A DNA stretch of 64,000 nt from Chelonoidis abingdonii (GCF_003597395.2 NC_133773.1:78135456-78199455), one strand, 5' to 3'; numbered from the stretch's first letter, positions 46,839 through 61,699 are shown. The notes: generated by a model not told the origin, from the sequence alone. Numbers and translations: made by a program.

Positions 46839-49401
46839 TTTGTCAGAGGAGAAAATTTATATCCACTTAGCCAGATATATGGGGCAGAATTCCTATCAAA
46901 TAGTAGCTCTATGGGAATGGAATAAAAGCAGAAAATCAGACAAGGTGGTAAAAGAAATCTATTAATATGGACTTTAAAGCTTATGGATCCTTTTCTAATA
47001 CCTGAGGAAACTGATGTCTTCTGCCACCTTTTAAATGAGAATTGTACTTGATTTAGCTAAACGATGAGTAATATCAGATATTGCTAGCTAAGCTGAAGAT
47101 TGGGTATATTTAAACATGGATAGGATGGGAATGCTGATTTATTTGGGTTTATTATATAAGCTATCCATATTGTCAGTAATTTGTTCTGTAGGTTTTTTTT
47201 TTTGTATTTTTGAGATCTGAGACACAATTATTTGTCATAGTTCATTATTTGACAATGCGAGGTGAGTGACAGTTTAACAGTATTAGAATTATATACATCA
47301 TTTGAAATTGATCAAGTGATAGGAATCCTGAACTTGGGAGCTGGGGCACTGATGGTCTTGCTGTAGCCGTCCATATGAAAAAAGCATACCTCTTTGCCTC
47401 TGTAGAAGGAGGACAAGGGATATTAGGATGGAGCAGATGACTCCTTCTTGTGTGATTGCCACACTCTACAGGCTTGTGTAAGGGTGGCTGGGGAGCATGA
47501 CTTCTTCTCTAGCCTTTTTTAGTTTCTTGCCCCATGGAAGGAGAAAAAGCAAGCAGTCCCATTGCACTCCAGAGCCCTTGTGCAGCCAGGCAAGTGGGAG
47601 ATGGCACCTTGTATGTGCTTATGTCATCCTAGTCCAAACAAGGCCCACTCACAATCTGGTCCTGAACAATGTGAGTGATGGACAGAAGTCTCAGTCATAG
47701 GCAATATGGCACTACCTACTGCTACCATTATTCTGAAATGTAACACTATTTATGGAACTGGTTGTCCAAAATGAAAATGGAAGACTCTCTAATAAGAGTT
47801 TTGTATTCTAGGATAGGTAATGTTGTTAGATGCTTCCTCACATTGAGTGGTACCTTGCCTCTCATATAGTCATATTAACTTTGATGGGGCTGCTCAAAAA
47901 GCAAGGTGCTATTCATTGGCAGGAAGAGTTCCCTTTCTCATTTGTAACAGTTACAACTATTTATGGCTTCACATGTCCTTTAATATTGATAAAAATGATT
48001 ACTATAGATATTGACTAGATTGTACATATGAATGCAACCCTAGGGCCTGAATTCATCATAAATGGTGAAATTCACCCAGTGAGATGTGCCATACAATTCC
48101 ACTCTACTTAAGCCCAATGTTACAGCTGAATAGAGAACATGGGTGGTGTCACCAGGAAGGGGGGCTTCACAGAACTCTTGCATCATAGAGGGAGACTACT
48201 TGCTCACTATGATTTGGCTGAGCAGAGTGGAAAGGCCACTGATTCTGTGCTTATATGGGACCATTGGATTGGAATCCTTGAATACCTGGGTCTAGGAAAG
48301 CATCTACAGAGGATTTCACTCCAGCACCAGAGAATGACTGTGGGTTAGAGAGTGAATTCCATAACCAGCCCAGTTTAGTATAAAGAGATTATTTTCTTCA
48401 GAGTGAGATTGCAGAGTTACATCAAGGTATGAGCAGCCACACTGCAAAGCATATTTGGCTGTGCCCACTCTGGTGTTGCACCATATGAGGTGCTAGGACT
48501 TTTGCGAGTACATTCCATGGTTCTTGATGCTGCAGTAAGTTGAGTTGCACTATAATTCTTTCTTAGTGAACTGTGGGAGTACTTTCTGTCTTTATAGGTA
48601 CACAGAGAAAGTTCTGGTAAAGCACTGGGAAACTATCAGCAATCAAGTGGTTAAGCCAGTAGCCACACTGCAAACTGGGTGGGTTACCAGCCCTAGTTTA
48701 AGCAGCACTTGGCCTTTAGCCTATAGTCCCTAAGAGGCCAGCTAGCTCAGGTATAAAGTAACATCATGCTTAGGTGAGCAGATTGGAGCTGGGTTAGGGC
48801 CAACACACAAGTATGAACTCACATTAACTCTGCAGTGAAGAAATCCATCCTTCTGCAAGGGTTCATCATATTGAAGAAGTCTGCTCCTCTACATTTTCCC
48901 AATCTCAGTCACTGCTTATCACTGTCAGAACATACATAATACACTCAATGTATAATATAATCCACATTGTTTTTATTTCTAACGTTCACCACTCCTTTCC
49001 CTGCCTGTTTCCACTGCCTTTCTACACACTCTGAATGTCTAATTTTGACTAAAAGCTGTCTGAGTCAAGGATCATGCTAATTTTTTAATTTCTGTAAAGC
49101 ACCAGGCTCTATAAATGTCTGTTAATAAATCCAGCAACAGAATATAATAATAATTATCAAATAAATGTTGAATACATGATTGCTATTGAAATATCGTTGA
49201 GCAAAGCCTGTCCTAGGTTGATGTCATCACATGAGGGGGCCTCAGTAATGCTAATGCGAGATGAGGTGCTGGAGCCAAATTGTTCTGCCAAAGCACTAAT
49301 TAAGGACTCTATTCAGTAGCTACTCCCATTGAGTTAAATGGGAGTTCTTTCCACAATGTAACATCTGTATAATTCATTTGTCTTTAAGGAAATGCTTAAA
49401 T
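46839..49401. other. Unassigned DNA
   Basis: No exon recognised. 48350-48850 has repeat-like text ('gctcaggtataaagtaacat', 'gggttagggccaacacac') but no terminal repeats that I could pair. Confidence 0.4.
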
Positions 49402-49406
49402 GGAAG

Positions 49407-50109
49407 TGTAGCAGAGTGGATCCCTGCTCCTGCCCAGAAGGGGTGAAAAACAGCCCTGAGAGGGGGCTGTGGCTGGGGAAAGCAGCCTTTAGGCTGCTTT
49501 GATTGGGGAAGTGGCTGCAGCTGGGGCCACGGCCCAAACGGGGGAACAGGGCCTTATAGGAGGGCCAGGGAAGCCAGAAGAAAACAGTCTCTCTCTGACT
49601 GGAGAGGGAGACAAGCCTGGCTGCTTGGGAACTCACCCAGGGGACCTAGAGGAAGGCAGGGTGGGGGAAAGGCCTTAGGAGCGGGGAAGCCCTAGGCCAG
49701 CAATTCCCCAGGCTGTAGGGTCTAGTTCTAGGCCTCCTAGATATTGGGCTTGCAGAGGGGCAGCCAGAGGGTGGGTAAAGGCAGCCAGTCCAAATCCTGT
49801 TGCCTATGATGAGTGGCTGATACTGCAGTCTGTCCCAGTGAATGGGGGCTAGATGGAGACTGAGCAGTAGCCATATACTGAGGCAAAGTGGGAATAGAGG
49901 GTGGGGTCCCTGGGATGGGGAAACCCTCAGAGAAAGGGGTTATTTACCTGGGGGCTGCCCCCTGGCAAAGGGTACTGGGCCCAGGGAGGGACACGGGGCC
50001 AGAGGACAAGTGGATCACCGGCCTGCAGAGGGCGCTCTGGAGCTGGTACTGAGCCAATTCCCCGAAGACACCAGCAGGGGCGCTGCGGGGGTGAGTCTGC
50101 TCATTTACA
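49407..50109 (+). mobile_element. Solo LTR with perfect 5-bp TSD (GGAAG)
   Basis: Ends TGTAGCAGAG and CATTTACA. GGAAG occurs at 49402-49406 and 50110-50114. G+C-rich. A degenerate TATA-like 'ccttatagg' at about 49552-49560, followed by a transcription-start-like purine stretch, suggests plus orientation. No internal region present. The 147-codon frame at 49842-50285 runs out of the LTR and is not a gene. Confidence 0.85.
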
Positions 50110-50114
50110 GGAAG

Positions 50115-53100
50115 CCTTTAAATAAAGATGCTTTGAATTATGAACATTTTTCCTCACTAAGCAAGGCAGGAGTGGAGCAGAAACTAAGCAGAATCTGTCA
50201 ATGTGTTTGTTTGTCAAAAACTACTGACCACATTTGCTATCACAGAAAAATCAAAGGAAAAGGAGGAAACTGGAAACTCAAATGACTGGGATTAATTTGT
50301 GGGAGACTGCTAATGACATCTGGGTCTGTTAAAGTTCATTAAATGCCTGATGTCTCCTTGGAGTAGTAGGTTTGAGAGACATCTCAGACTTTGAAGACTG
50401 GGGACATAGCAGTGGAACAGTGATTTCATGGACAGGTTTGTGATCTGGATATCTTTTGAGACCCCTTAATGAAGAATCTGTAGTCCCATCACAGAACAAA
50501 TATCCAAGAATAATCACTAATTAGACCCACTCTATGCTCTCTCTTTTTCACTTTCTTAAAGAGAATCTCAAAGATAAGATTATCAGAGCCATTATCCTCT
50601 CTGAGCTCTCTCCAGCCCAAATTTCTTTCCAGTTGCTGCCCACAGCAATCTGTAGGGAGACTGCATACCCTTCCAGAGAGGTAATTTCCACTTATTTGCG
50701 GCCATGGAATGCTAGTTTTAGCATTGTGTCCATTCAGGCTTACCTCTAGGGAACATCAGGGAAGGCACAGAGTACATTCTCTACGACACTTGGGCTTTAA
50801 AGAATAATAAATAGTAAGTGTGTTTAGTTAGCCAAGGAAGAAGCATTAAAGGAGCCATGTGGCCCAAGGAAAATGTCTCCTTGACAAAGTTCCATTACAG
50901 AGTTCACTCATGGAGAAAAGATGAATGTGTGATGATTTGGAGAATCTGTCTGTACAATTTATGAATTATGTGTGAAATTATGAACTCTCTGTAGGTGTCT
51001 TTACCAAGTTTCAAAATCCATTTTCATTGTAAGGCTGGTCTTTATTTTCCATTGTCTTTTCACCTCCATATAGAGGTCTTTACTTTCTTATTGTCTTTTG
51101 ACCTGTCTGCCTTCCTGAACACAGAAGGATGAGTGAACTAGTGAGAGGCATTACGGTTAGGATGGTGGTTGTTTTCTAAATGATCTGTATTGTCTTGTGG
51201 TTTATCTATTATATAAAATAGCAATAATGTGTTAAACTTCCGGACAAAGTGTCTGAGTGAGCTAAATGCTCTAGACATATTACATTTCTCTTGACAGATA
51301 AACTGTAAGCCATAAGACCCACACTTTGGAATGAAGCTCTGAAAGAGAGTGTGTTTACGCTATGGAGGAGTCAGCATAAATGGACAGCATGTTCCAGCGC
51401 TCAGGAGGGGATGCTAGGTATGTTTGTCAAGAGTGTGTCTTGGAACCCCCAAGACTGGGGCAGTGGCTCGGCTCCCTTAAGGTTTCAGCATCTTTAAACA
51501 CCTGGGGCCTGGTGGTGGGGCTCCCTCACAGCAGTCTAGTGGATGGCTGATCTGTGGCAAGATGTGAAGTCAAAGAACTCTTCTATGGGAAATGAGAGAT
51601 TTTCTCAGTTCAATATCAGGGGAAATGCAAAATTAACAAACAAATGACCCCTCACCTTCTTGGTAATTGGTTACGACCAGATGATCTAAGGCATTAAAAC
51701 TAAATATCAGTCTGTCCTCATGTGAGGGAGGCAGAGCGATAGACCACTCAAGCCTGTCATCTCAATTGAGAAGATAGTAGTGTAGAAGCTTATTTACACA
51801 ATCTCTTAGTTTCTGCATCTTCATTATTGGATACACTGATTTCCTCCCTCACCAGTTCAGCTGTAAGCATCAGATCAACTTCCTTTCTGCATAGGTAGGG
51901 TCTGCAGCCTTCCAAAACATCCATGGCTTATAATACTGAAGAAATTCAGGCAGCACAGAGATTTTAGTTTCTCATTTTAGAATATTAATTAAGAGCCTGA
52001 AAAGAAATAGACCAAGTTAAAGTTTATATTTCTCTTTTTCCAAAATCTACCAGTATAGGAAATGCATACTTAATATGAGCAGGGGATTTGTCACATCATG
52101 GCATGGGAATTTCTCTCTGTATACAGTACCCCATCTCAACCAAGTGCTGAAAGGATCTGAGTCCGCACCCCAATTCACTTCACCCCAGTACCTGCCCACC
52201 TGTACTTTCTCTCCTGGACCCACATGAGCAGGGCGTGCACCACACAGGGAGGACTGAGCTCAGAAGTTCCTAGATGTTTACCTCAGTCTCTCCTTCGGCA
52301 GCTCAGTTACCCTTTTAATACATATCACTGCAGTTCACATAAATATATATGCAATTTATTTACACCCAAACCATTTCTTTAGGGATTAAAGAACACATCC
52401 CAGTGTAAGTACTGTAGGGACTTCTGCATTGAACCCAAGTCATTTCCTTAAAGTGCAATAAATTTTACAGCTTCAACAAATGTACAAGTCTGTAGTCATT
52501 GTCATCGTCTTGGACCTGGATGTGATGCTGTTGGTGTGACATTCCCTGAGGATAGTTTTTGCACCCTATGCAGTGTCACTTGGTCTTCACTTTTGATTCT
52601 GGGCCTCCTGTTAGGCAACATCTGCCTCTGGGTCAGACCTGTAATGCCTTCTTGACTGGCTCCAGCTATTGTACCAGGTGCCTCAAATCCTAGCTGCCAT
52701 TCCACTGTTCAGTGCCCCAGCAGCCTCAATTTTCACATGGTTTCCAATAAGGCCTCTCCCTGCTTCCACCTCTGCATCTGTGGAAGCCACCCAGATTCCT
52801 CAAAACAAACCAAACAAACAAACCCTGGTGACTACATCTCTTTTTTTTTTTTTTTTTTTTTAAACAGAGGCTCCTTGCTCAGGACACTGTGAATCATAAG
52901 CTGGCCTGGGGAAGGAAACAGCGATCCATCATCCTCCCCAGCTAGCCTGAAGCTCTTATGCAGTCCTTCCAGCAGAGGAACCTGGCACTCTGGCCCAGGG
53001 TATGTCTCTAAGGTGGCATTTCCTTTCCTTACATGAAGGACTTACCTGCAGATTTACTCTCACTTTAAAGTACTTAAGACATTAATTCCAGATCTGAAGC

Positions 53101-53630
53101 TTCCCCTGCTATTAATTTCATTTCCCTTTCTCATAATTGTAGTTTTCCCACCCCATATCAATGCAAATTTGTAAACCTCTTTGGAAGTATTAAAATTATA
53201 TGTACAGCTGTGAATGTAAAATTGTGACCTTTCTTGAAAAGAGATTAGGTTGGTGTTCATAGCCAAGATATTCAAATATTGAAAAGTGCTCTTATGGAGC
53301 ATTGTACGTGCCAGAAAGAAACACCCTGCTTTACTGGCAAACATCTGCTTATTACGGCAATTTTAAATACTGATCAGGTACTTGGCGCCAATGCTGTGAA
53401 AACTGTGGGATGCATACTTCCAAGAAGCAAAGCCATGTCAAAAAAAGTCTAGAATATGCAGGAAAAATTAATGTTGCATATCACAGGCCTTTTTAAAAAG
53501 GGAATTGCCATGAAGCAGTACTACATCTCTGCCCCATCACCATAGCTTCTCATAATCTTGAAGATGGGCCAAATCTTCAGCTGAAGTTCCTTGGCATAGC
53601 AACATGAGCACTACTTTGATTTACATCAGG
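50115..53630. other. Unassigned DNA with a poly-T tract
   Basis: No gene recognised in this stretch. A T-run of about 20 lies at 52841-52861. Short frames carry no motifs. Confidence 0.45.
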
Positions 53631-53639
53631 TGACAATCT

Positions 53640-53825
53640 GGCCCTTTATCTTGCCAACACTCTTATGAGGAAGGGAAACATTATTTCCATATTGCAGATA
53701 TGAGGAACTGAGAGATCAGGTCACTTGCCCAAGGTCACAAAGAATCTGTGCCAAAACCAAGAGCTGGACCTCTATCTTCTGAGTCACAGACTGCACCTTA
53801 ACCATAGAACTATCCACCCTTTTGC
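53640..53825 (-). mobile_element. MIR-like SINE
   Basis: The antisense MIR core is readable: 'atattgcagatatgaggaac', 'ggtcacttgcccaaggtcac', 'aagagctggacctctatctt' and 'ccttaaccatagaactatcc'. Old and diverged. Confidence 0.75.
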
Positions 53826-54008
53826 TTTGAGTAGTACCAAATTACTTGAATAGTCCCAATGAAGCAAATGGGACTGCTAGTGGAGTAAGATGCTAATTAA
53901 TATGTCAGAATGTCTTTATCTGGCCCATAGTTAAGATATGACAGTCACAATTCCTTCTCTGATTTGTTGCCAAGGCAGGGCAGCTACATGTTGCTTCTTG
54001 TTAGGGGC

Positions 54009-54376
54009 TGTCAGGCTGAGGGCCTGCAGCTGTGCCTACCCAATTGCTAGACAGCCAAAGAGTCCAGACAGCAGAACCACCTGATTAACCAAGGCAGCCA
54101 GGTGGCTAGCTCTTAAACTTAACAGTGGCAGAGGAGTGATAGCTGTTCAATACACATACCTGTGGATCCTCTGCCTTTCTGTATGTGCCCCATTCCAAGC
54201 GCTTCACTCTACCCTGCACCTGGCTTTGTTCCAGCTGTGTCCTAGTCTTGCTCCTGACTCCAGGTAATCTAGTTCTGACCCAATTTCTAGCTTTCTGTGT
54301 TAATTCTGGCTTCTGGCATTCTGATTCTGACTCTGGTTCTGTTTCCTGCTTTGGTCACTAAGCATGACTCCTGACA
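54009..54376 (+). mobile_element. Solo LTR-like element, near-match 5-bp TSD
   Basis: Ends TGTCAGGCTG and CTCCTGACA are TG...CA and also inverted repeats of each other (TGTCAGG). Flanks GGGGC (54004-54008) and GGGGG (54377-54381) differ at one base. A promoter-like 'ctcttaaac' at about 54110 supports the plus strand. Confidence 0.7.
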
Positions 54377-54381
54377 GGGGG

Positions 54382-57300
54382 TCCTGTCTTATTGATTTCA
54401 AAGAACTACTGAGGTAGTTAGGTGATACTCAGTGTGCATAACATGGAAAATGTGGCTCACAGTGCATTAAGAGCTGGCTTAGCCTGACTGTTATGACAAT
54501 CTCTATACTTGGGGCATGCTACTGTGTATATCTGCATATATCTCATACATGCCAGTTATTTTCCTTGGTTTTGAATTTTTGCATTAAATATGGCCTTCTT
54601 TCTCTGTTAGGCTGATCAAACTCTGTCATGTGTGCTGACCAACATTTCCAAAAATGTCCATGAATTATGGATGCCTTAACTTTTGTATATCCACCATGAG
54701 ATACCTAAAACTGGATTTTCAGATGTTTGGAACAACTATAAAGCTAACTGAACTCCGTGAGAGTGGTGGATTCTGAGTACCTACAGAAAATTGAGGTTTA
54801 GGGAGTATCAAGTTCCTTATCCAACAATTAAAGAGAAAATCAGCAGGTATTTTGAAAGTTGTACTTGCCTTGATTTCTACTATCAAAGTTTATCTACATC
54901 ACTTCTCAACCCAACCTTCTCACTGATACCTTTCTATGTTGTGGTTTTACTGATTGCTACCAAGGGAAACAGTTCACTAATTTCTGATGTTCACATTCTA
55001 ATCAATACCTAGACTAATTCTGGTCTCATCTCCTCTTGTGAATTTTACCAATTGTTGCGCTCATAATCATTTGGGGGAATTTATGGGATCAGAAGGAAAT
55101 AACGTTCATTAATACAACTCTGCTGTGACTAAAACTATTAATAAAGGCAAATAACATACTCCATCCAGTTTTAGATTTCTAAAATATTTGATGTACTTCT
55201 AGTTTTTTTAATATAATTTTCTAAACTTAAACAAAACTGTCAAAATGGACCTCAACAGAGGCCAAGTTGGTATTCTTTTGAGCCAAACAGATTTAAGTAA
55301 ATCTATCTTTATACTTCTGTTTATTTATATGTTAATCTAGTTTTTAATCCTTTTGCTCTGGTGCTTCTTGGCATGTCCATTATCAGCAGAGGAGTTCACA
55401 TCAGGAAAATCCAATTATTTGTGCCAAGGGGTTAACTAAATCCATTTTAAATCCTTTCTTTTTTCTATTTGTGTAATTTGCTAGCCTAAACTCCCCAAAC
55501 ATATGCTCATATTTTTATTTAATTGTAAAACTAATTATTTTAATAAATCTGTAAGTGTTAGGAAGGATTACAGAGCAGATCAGAGAATACTCTTATGCAT
55601 AGCATTTTCAAAGAATGAAGGCGCTACAAAAGCCAAAATATATTTTGTAATGAACCCAAGACACCTAGATGTCAATTTACATAACCAAATCCTTTTCTCT
55701 GAACCTTAAATACTTAAACCACAATTTATGTAATCCCTGTTATATGCATACACACTGATTGTGTGTAACAATACATTACAATTGTTGGTACAATATATTG
55801 AATTAGTATAAACTAGCCAAATCCCCGGAGACTTCACCACACCTAGCTTCTGAGAAGAAAACTTAGAATTATATTGCCTGTTTGGATGTCCAAATTGTAT
55901 AATATAGGCTATGTATACACCACACACCACTGGTGATGGTGTGCAGTATAAGTATAGCTATATGACATAGTGCAGTGAGGCGCTAGCAGAGCCTTTTCCC
56001 TGCTACTAGAGTATGCAGCAAGGATGGGCTCCACTGTTAGGGAGCTGCTGATCTTTTCCTGCTGGGGGAATCTTTTTTCCCCAGGAAGGGTAACAGAATA
56101 CTAATAATAGCAGTGGAAATCCTAGTCTCCCTTTTCTAAAGAGACATAACCCCATAAAAGCCTAAATCTCCTTGAAAAATCAAACATTACTTTTGAAAAT
56201 GGAACTTAGGCTCCCAAATCACTAAGGTGCTTTTGAGAATTTTAGCCCTTGTCCATTCACTAACCTGGCCTGAATCTAATGAGTAGTGTCTACTGACACT
56301 CTCGATTTTTGTCTTCTCTCTACCTGCTTCCTTTGTGTCTTTCTCAGTTCTTTACCTTTTATCTTATTCTATGCTTTTTTGATCAGTCTCTAGGTTTTTC
56401 TCCTTGCTAATGTCCTATGATTATTCTGTTTGTCTGTGTTTTAGCATTTGTCTGTCTGCATTATTATAAAACAATGCAGCTACCCTTACTTAAACAAGGA
56501 GTCCTCTTTTCTAACTCACCAAAGAAGCCTCATTCATTGATTTCAATAAGAATATACACATCTGGCAGAGTTGCAGTGTTGGGCCCTTAGACTGTAAGTG
56601 GGGACTATGCATTTTTTTACATTTTGGCATTTCATAAACAAGACAAATGTTATGTGGTCTTCAAAACACTTCCTATTTTAGTTATTACTTGTCCCATGAT
56701 CCACTGACATTGCTAGCTTTCATAATTAGATTGTGAGTCTCCGATAGTTCATGAAATCTTTTTAAGCTCCAGCTCCTGAAATCATGGGATTACCCGAGAA
56801 TCTGGTTTTTTTAAAATTTTTTATATAAAGTGTTTTGCCCTAATGGCTGTGGGAAAAAAACTTGGACATATGACATGGGTGCAACCTAATGACTTGAAAA
56901 ATCAAAAGGCAAATAAAACAAACACTGAATATACTTTTTTTAAAAAAAATTCCATGGTTTGGGGGAGGGGCTTGTCTCATGATTTTAGAAGTCTTCCAGG
57001 TAGCATTAGCAATACTGCTTATGTAACCACCAGGTACTGAATATTTTTAAAATATCACTATTTAAATGTCTGTTTTTATTGGGCTTTGATTAGTATTGTT
57101 TTTTTTGACAACATTTGTCATGTATTACAATGAAATTAAAAAAAAATTGACCTAGCCCGAAAGAGTTGGACAACTTAGCTGACCTAAATTAACAATTAAC
57201 AGGTTAAGGATGTACTAGGCAGCAAGTACCCAGACACCTAAGCAAGCCAATAACACTCAATCTGGATTTGAATCACATTCATTGTGTAAATAATTTAAAC

Positions 57301-60300
57301 AAAGCTTTAGAGGCTTTAAAAAAATACTGAACAAAGATGACCACTTTAATTTTTGACAACTGTGTTCACATAAAACTAAGGGGCTGATTCAACACAGAAT
57401 TGCACTGGCATAAAACTGGAGTAATGCAGTGTTGAATCAGGCCCTGAATCTTTAAGAGTTCAGCTAAAAGGACCTGTGCTCATGTATCTTTGCAATGATG
57501 CATCATACTTACCAATCACAGTCAAGGTGACCCATGTCAGCGTGCACTAAGCTTCATATAAGTCATCATACTGAAAGAAAGAACAGGGGGAAACCATTTA
57601 ATATTTCATAGTAATTGTATGATTTTTATATTAATACTCATAATCAATTTATGAATGAATATATTTGCAGTGAGTATTCATTGCCTGAAAATGTTATGCA
57701 AGTAATTTCCAAATGAGTAGAACTAACATATGCTGCCCAGAAAAAGTAATTAGCCCAAATTTTACAAATGTCTGAATACTTAATAGCAGACTTCTAGCAT
57801 GCTAATAAATAAGTTAAGCAGAAATCAGGAAAAAAAAATCACAAGCCTGTATCTTAGCAATGATCTGTTTATTTTATAGTATTTGTCTTAATATTGTCAA
57901 AATGTAATTAATAATTTAAGATTTATTTAAATTATTGCATGAAATTAAGGTTTGGTCCCTCAATATGCAAAAGTCCCATAGGATCGGGTTTTAATTTTAT
58001 ATTTTATAGTTACTGCTTCAGAACTGTTTGCTTTCATATGTGCTTGGTGTTTTGTTAACTGTTTAATAACACAGGAAGTTACTCAAACACTGGCATCTCC
58101 TTTACGGTAACAATGATTATTTATGAACAACTTATTCATTTTATAGCAGTTGGTAAACTTTCTGCAAATGTATAGTTTCCCTGAATTTGATCGTTTTTTG
58201 TCATTATAACGGTCCAGGTAATTCTGTCCTTAAGGTGAAATGTAATTTATACTGCACAATTAATCCCACAGAATCAGGCAAACTGGGTGAGGGTTACCCT
58301 AGTCCAGATTTCTCTGGTACAATTTCTGTGGGATTTGGTATGCAGTTACTGAAGAGAGAAAGTGGTACTGGGGAACCATCTGGCAAGCCCGTGCTACTGG
58401 CCCTGCATACAGGGCTCAGAGTCACAATTCTCTGAAGAGGGTGGGCTAGGTTCTTGCAAGGTTCTCTCTCTTCAGAGAGACATGAAAGCAGTGTTCTTTG
58501 TGGTGGCCATGTTGTAGCCATGGCTAGAGGCAGAGCTTGTTGGAAGATCAGGGAATATGGGCCCTTTCCATACTGGCGGGGGCAAGGGAAGATATATAAT
58601 GAAGCAGAGGTGCTGATGTATCTTCTGAAAATTATGTGCAGACAAACCCATATTTCTGTATTTGCTCTGTATTCTTTAGTTTGGGAAGACTTTGAGGTGG
58701 ACACTTCTGATGAAGGCATGAGTTACTGGAAATATTTTTCTGGTTTTGGACAAACGGAAAAAAAACTGTCTGAAGAAATCATCAGGGCAGAAAAGTGAAT
58801 AAACGAGGCTGTGAACATGGTCAGACTGACTTTGGCATTGGAGTTAGCAAACATGTTTGCCAATGATTTTTCCTAGTTTTCTCATTTCTAAAAATAAATT
58901 GCAAAAATGTTGTTTTATAGGTAAGATAGAGGCAGGCCTAACGTAAGTTGTTTCTCATAACTGAAAAGTTACAATTCTTTGCCTCCTGCATAGTCTGCAC
59001 TAATTAGAGAGTAATATTTGTCAAGTAACATTTTAGAATGAATGACATTGCCCCCTGCTTACATGTGAAGACAAATAAATCATGCTTTTAAGATAACAGT
59101 ATTTTCCTAGTTTCATGTAGCAGCCACTTGACTTATTTTATTTTGTTGCAAAATAGGAACTTCAAAATTTCATTTCTTACCTTTTATCATTAGAAACCTA
59201 CAGGTTTAAAATGATTTCTCCCCCTAAAAATGCAAATAAATTTCTTTGTAGTGAAAATCATATTATACATGCAGTATTTAACTTTCAAAACTTTAGTTAG
59301 AAGCAGCAAAGCAAGCTGTCAGACATTTCGGTAATTGAATTTCCTTGAACTGCCTTGGTTTGTCAGCTCTGACTTTGCTGTCAAAAGAAAAGGAAATAGC
59401 CAGGGAATTCATCTAAGATAAGAGGATATTTTGATAATGCCAAGGCACAAATATTAAGTGTTTTCTCAGGAGATGTCTTGTGGTGGGGTTCCCTACCCCA
59501 TTCTCAGCAAGTTCACTTTAGCCTTGAGTCGTCATTATCAGGTGCTGAGTTCTGAGAATTTACTAATGACCTATCAAACTGCAGTACAAAGGATCCTTTC
59601 TTCCTGTTAAAATGCAGAATATCATTGCTTAAAAAGCCCAATATACCCTCTGTCAATTACTTCGTAAGTGCAATTCATCTTTTACTGCTTCCGTACTTGG
59701 ATTGCTTGTAAAATGTTTAGTGGTTAATTAGCCTGGAAGGAAGTCCAACTTATGAGAAATCAAGCCAGAGGAAAAAACATAGCCATAAAATTAATGGCTT
59801 ACTCTCTAGTCCTTCTTTTGTAGGAGAATGTTAATCAGACCCTGTCAGAACTGTATCTTTGACTAGCACTCAGCCTTCTCTATAATCAGCTTCAGAAGTA
59901 TTTCATTCTGAGTTTTCTCCTCTGGCCTGAGCTTTCCTCCAAGGGACTTGAATGTATTTAGAGATTGACAGCTCTCCTAACAATTGCAGATGGTCCTATA
60001 GCTAAAAGGAAACTGGGGCTACGTACTTCTACTCTGCTGGAACCATCTTGAAGTAATATTTAAGGTATAAAACTGTTCCCTAAAAAATGAAACTAATAAA
60101 ATGTATACTGCTGTAGATAAAAGAAAATAGGCAATATCTGAGCTGTGAGACCTTCATTAGGTAGTGGTAAAAGAGAAAAAGGAGAGAATTGTTTGGAGAG
60201 TAAATTATTGTATTTACAGCTAGCACTTTATCCTTGCAGAGAAGATGACAAAATAATCAGCTCCTAGGGACAACTTGGCCTACTAAATATACATTATATT

Positions 60301-60411
60301 TTAGGTTGTATCATAAGGATGCACAAAGAGAAAAATTTTGCTAGTGGTAAAACTGACAAATCATATTTACGTAAAATCTCCAAACATTCTGGGCTAGACT
60401 CTACAACATGG
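54382..60411. other. Unassigned A+T-rich DNA
   Basis: No exon recognised. A 114-codon plus frame at 58454-58798 shows no domain. Old-repeat phrases occur at 56200-56260 and 57380-57450 ('ataaaactggagtaatgcag'). A Harbinger-like start 'ggctatgtatacaccacac' near 55907 lacks a partner end. Confidence 0.4.
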
Positions 60412-60419
60412 GGATAGTT

Positions 60420-60724
60420 CAGGGGTTGGCAACCTTTCAGAAGTGGTGTACCGAGTCTTCATTTATTCACTCTAATTTAAGGTTTCACATGCCAGTAATA
60501 CATTTTAACCTTTTCAGAAGGTCTCTTTCTATGTCTATAATATATAACTAAACTATTGTTGTATGTAAAGTAAATTTTGTTTAAATGTTTAAGTAGCTTC
60601 ATTTAAAATTAACTTAAAATGCAGAGCCTCCCAGATCGATGGCCAGGACCCGGGCAGTGTGAGTGCCACTGAAAATCATCTTGCATGCCTCCTTCGGCAC
60701 CTGTGCCATAGGTTGCCTACCCCG
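60420..60724. mobile_element. hAT-type MITE, family A copy 2, perfect 8-bp TSD
   Basis: Begins CAGGGGTTGGCAACCT and ends '...ggttgcctaccccg'. GGATAGTT occurs exactly at 60412-60419 and 60725-60732. Same family as 11556-11866. Confidence 0.88.
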
Positions 60725-61390
60725 GGATAGTTGTAGGCACCCCGCTGCCTAACTGAATTCACAGCCTGGAGTTAGGAGCCTAGGCTCCCTGTAGAATATA
60801 TGGGTTAAGAACCTAAAAAAGGATTCATAAAAGCCAGTGTGCTGAAAAGCAAGCTTCTTAAGCTAGCCAACAGGAAATGCTGATGACAGGGTTTTGGCTT
60901 CCTTTTAAAAGGGCACCTAAGTCTGCACCAGAAGAGAACATCTCTCTCTGCTCGGTATTCACAGTGCCTGTGAATCAGGTGCCTAAGCCCTTTCTCTGAA
61001 AATGAAGAGCCCTCTGTGACGTTGCACCCCATATGGCTTTATGGAAATATGCTTTCTATTTGTATGCATGTATCATTTTTGTGTTCAAAGTTATGAATAT
61101 TGGCTGTGTACTTGCTAGATTTCTAAGCAGACTTAGTAAAGCATTTGGTCAGCTTCTTGAGAAAGGAATGTTCAAGTTAAGTGTCCAATCGAGAATCACT
61201 TAATGGACAATGGATCTTGAAAGGCTCCAATCCACATAAGAAGTCTTCTTGAGGACGTTCAAGGCAGCACGTGAACCATGGCTAAAACCTGTAAGTTCTG
61301 AGTCAGGCATGGACATGTGACTGCAAAACTCCATCTTGGAGCTGGACATTGCATAGGAGAGAGAAGGGGGTCTCCACTCACAAGAGAAGG

Positions 61391-61400
61391 TCTATTTAAA
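61391..61400 (+). promoter_or_regulatory. LTR TATA-like box
   Basis: TCTATTTAAA, about 300 bases before the AATAAA, as in an LTR U3/R border. Confidence 0.5.
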
Positions 61401-61699
61401 CCCCTGGGATACCCCTCCATTTGGTCTTCAGCTGGCTCAAGAGACAGCCTCTCCACCCCAAAGGATATCTGAAAGAAACTGGTACAAAGGACAGTAACCA
61501 CAGGGGGTGGGAGTGATTGCTGGACCCAGACTAGAAGGAAACTAGTCTGTAAAAGCAAGCTTACTGGAACACCTCTGAGGGTAAGGCTTTATCTGTATTC
61601 AGTTTTCTTACTGTATTAAGCCATTTTCATAGACTTGCTTGTTTTGTTTAATTTTGTTGGTGATTCACTTTGTTCTGTCTTCTATTGCTTTCTGTATTT

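Noticed and set aside
49842..50285. 147-codon plus frame
   Set aside because: Begins in a solo LTR and leaves it through the TSD, so it cannot be an ancestral gene.
58294..58798. Overlapping 141-codon minus and 114-codon plus frames
   Set aside because: Neither shows a domain, signal peptide or splice context. Kept only as a note.
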